64,000 nucleotides of DNA from Prostheceraeus crozeri (taxonomy: Eukaryota; Platyhelminthes; Polycladida; Euryleptidae): NCBI GenBank assembly GCA_907163375.1, contig CAJQUW010008970.1, positions 24,807 through 88,806 of the forward strand. The letters are read 5' to 3'. A program made the position numbers and the translations under genes. Below the pieces are notes generated by a model. The model searched no databases and was not told where the DNA came from. It saw nothing but the letters and a program-made list of their open reading frames with translations. This document shows positions 62,099-64,000 of this stretch, in pieces; position 1 is the first letter of the stretch; every line of letters starts with the position of its first letter.

Positions 62099-62305
62099 GT
62101 ACAATTATGCTTTGCGATAACTATCAATAAGTCCCAGGGGGAAACTTTTAGTAGGATAGGAATAGAGTTAAGTGAACAAGTATTCACCCATGGCATGTTG
62201 TATGTTGCTTTATCGAGATGCAAATCGAGAGACTCAATCATAGTCAAGGCATCGTCAAATGGTTCTGTACGCAACGTCGTATGTCCCGAAGTACTACGTG
62301 TCTGA
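62099..62305 (+). pseudogene. Helitron-type PIF1 helicase C-terminus
   Basis: Codes VQLCFAITINKSQGETFSRI, VFTHGMLYVALSRCKSRDSI and VRNVVCPEVLRV. These are helicase motifs V/VI and the final ...RNVVYPEVL block of Helitron Rep-helicases. The upstream helicase and Rep domains are not visible, so this is a 3' remnant. A possible Helitron 3' end (CTTACTAGT) is at about 62402-62410. Confidence 0.7.
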
Positions 62306-62419
62306 AGGTAAAAAATCCAATCTGAATTATATACCTTCCTATAAACATGCCCCCTATAATAAGTCATATCTACCAACTAACCTGCCCATAGGTCGGGGAG
62401 CTTACTAGTATTATATACT

Positions 62420-62635
62420 ATTGCATTGCATAGGTTTTTAGGATGTCATTTCATTTTACTTGCAAGCACAACTACCGAAAGAAAACAAAGATTTCACATT
62501 AATTGCGATGACTGACCGCTGATATTGTAAGATAACACTTTTGTTTTAATTCTTAATAAACATTGTTGATTCAAACTATAGAACATTTTCATTTATCTTG
62601 CCTGTTGAGTGTGTGAGCCACGGTCATTTTCGGAA
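62420..62635. other. Promoter-proximal non-coding DNA
   Basis: No distinct feature other than AT-rich sequence before the next exon. Confidence 0.3.
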
Positions 62636-62750
62636 ATGATTTCACGGAGAAGTATCAACAAACGAGCTAGAATTGAATTGGTATCTGATATCGAGTCAGC
62701 TTTTTCAATGGAAAATCCTTCTGGAGATAATGAAGAAGTACAACGTGAAG
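62636..62750 (+). CDS. Exon 1 of an unidentified acidic gene
   Basis: Starts MISRRSINKRARIELVSD and ends at AAG|GTAAGA. Splicing in phase 1 to the exon at 63498 keeps the frame. The product begins with a basic segment and becomes acidic (NPSGDNEEVQREG). No family is recognised for this part. Confidence 0.45.
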
Positions 62751-63497
62751 GTAAGATAGCGAAACAGATATATACCGGTAGGAGTAACCTCTACAAATTT
62801 AAAGATGGCGAACACAAAACTTGGAAAATAGTTGATACAGGATTTGCATATTAGAAATAGGTTACATATCTACTTTTACAAACAATACCATTCGATGATA
62901 AAATTGGCTGTTCATTAGTTGAGCTAGGGGACGTTTGATTTACGTCCTTGACTTCCAATAAGTAGGTATATCAAGGTCGATCGCAATTGCAGTAAATCTT
63001 TAACACATTGAGTGCCACGTCTGCCATATATGCCTGACACTCAACCTGTCCTACGAGCCACGTCAGCCGTATGTGGCTGACGAATTTGCTAAAAAGTTAG
63101 ATGATTGATTTTTCCATGTCGGAGTTTATAAGAATTTAATATTTTAATTTATAACGTTGCCCCAAGGGTAATTTTATGAAAATCGTGTGGCATCCAACGT
63201 GTTAACTTAGAAAATAACATTCAGTTTTACTGACATATCGTGTAATGCTCAATTTTCGTTTTTTTGTCGTTGAAGCTAATACTTCCTATGTTGCCAATTA
63301 TTTTAGATGCTTGAGTCCGGCAGTTGTCTGGTATGAGAATAAAAAACTCAAAATTTATTTTTTCGACAACTTACCGTTTTTTATGATCAGCACATACAGG
63401 AAAGCAGTTTAACGCATAAACCTACCTTTCAATTCTAATGCACTTCGTAAGATGTAATCATTTTTAATTTTCTAAATGAAATCTTATTTATTTGTAG
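62751..63497 (+). other. Intron of the right-edge gene
   Basis: Runs from GTAAGA to TTATTTATTTGTAG. AT-rich; contains a GCCACGTC-AGCC inverted pair near 63015-63080. Confidence 0.4.
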
Positions 63498-63879
63498 GTG
63501 ATTCTCGCAATATGGAGCCCATCCTATTAGATGACACCATTTGCGACATGGAATATATATCCGGCAATTGTGAAAATACTGATTCTGATGTGGAGAGCGA
63601 TCTTGACAGTGATGATAATGATATGGATTATTTTTCACCTGATTGTTCAGATGGAAGCGACGAGGAGGCTGATTCTTTTAGTGATTCCTCCATTGCAGAT
63701 GATCTTTTGGCATTTTATATCAACTTCAATATTTCAGTTGCTGGTATGAATTTCTTACTTCAGTCATTGAATAAGCGTGGTTTTAAAGGAGTTCCTAGCT
63801 CACTTTATCGATTGAAAAAAATGCAACTACCTCATAAAAATCTCGTTGTCAGAAACGTGGATAGTAGCCAATTCTAGCC
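63498..63879 (+). CDS. Exon 2 of the acidic gene, with a transposon-type N-terminal motif
   Basis: Codes DSRNMEPILLDDTICD, a Ser/Asp-rich stretch (DSDVESDLDSDDNDMD) and then LLAFYINFNISVAGMNFLLQ, NKRGFKGVPSSLYRLKK. The last block resembles the 'wa..fNIs..al..LL..L......P' motif near the N-terminus of proteins attached to CACTA- and THAP-like transposons. The frame ends at 63879, but a downstream donor/acceptor could continue it beyond the window. Confidence 0.4.
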
Positions 63880-63924
63880 CCTTTTTCCAGCATTTGCACT
63901 TAAGTACATGCCCTGCTCTTTTAT

Positions 63925-64000
63925 CGGAGCACACGCCCACGCATCAGTAGCGAAGAAGACAGGAAACAGAGCACACGCCCACGCATCAGAGCACGGAGCA
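63925..64000. repeat. Direct repeat at the right edge
   Basis: GAGCACACGCCCACGCATCA occurs twice (about 63928 and 63979), 51 bases apart; the array may continue beyond the window. Confidence 0.7.

Overview
The window looks like nuclear DNA of a marine invertebrate animal. Spliced transposon genes, SWIM/YqaJ nuclease families, MADF-BESS, Harbinger, Tc1, pogo, hAT, Helitron and REL-type LINE relics sit in AT-rich, intron-bearing DNA. The frequent GGCCTA words would fit an echinoderm or relative, but this is only an impression. I saw no ribosomal RNA, tRNA or CRISPR array.

Region 1 (1 to about 28.2 kb) is a gene-dense virus-like element of the Polinton/Maverick (adintovirus-like) kind. It has a protein-primed family-B DNA polymerase, a TBP-like protein, an adenain-like protease, several capsid or fibre-type structural genes (one with a long collagen domain), basic core proteins, a retroviral-type integrase with a chromodomain and an FtsK/HerA-type packaging ATPase. 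It also carries a less familiar accessory block: a DEDDh exonuclease-like protein, an IAP-type UBA-RING protein, zinc-finger and membrane proteins, four tandem Arg-rich pX-like proteins and a duplicated orphan pair. Polymerase and TBP-like genes run rightward; nearly everything else runs leftward. It looks young and nearly whole, with at most a few breaks; its left end is outside the window. Two promoter-like motifs divide the genes: TTATATA boxes before accessory/regulatory genes and TTACTTA (TAAGTAA on the coding strand) before capsid and pX-like genes.

Region 2 (28.2 to 33.4 kb) starts with a 177-bp near-perfect palindrome. It is followed by a spliced but damaged Tigger/jerky-type pogo transposon, a small inverted-repeat element and a partial Ty3/gypsy fossil.

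Region 3 (33.4 to 41.3 kb) is a SWIM + YqaJ nuclease gene split by a 6.7-kb Harbinger transposon (MADF-BESS gene and HARBI1-type transposase, TAA target duplication). The Harbinger itself holds two Tc1 copies in opposite orientation.

Region 4 (41.7 to 45.1 kb) is a fragment of a second, distinct Polinton-like element: RING-type protein, two orphan proteins, a QRGG-bearing core-like protein and a packaging ATPase.

Region 5 (45 to 64 kb) is mainly non-coding host DNA. It contains decayed transposons (hAT, pogo, REL-LINE, Helitron), two foldback elements, minisatellites, dispersed CAATTA/GTAATT-rich clusters and, at the right edge, two exons of an unidentified acidic gene.
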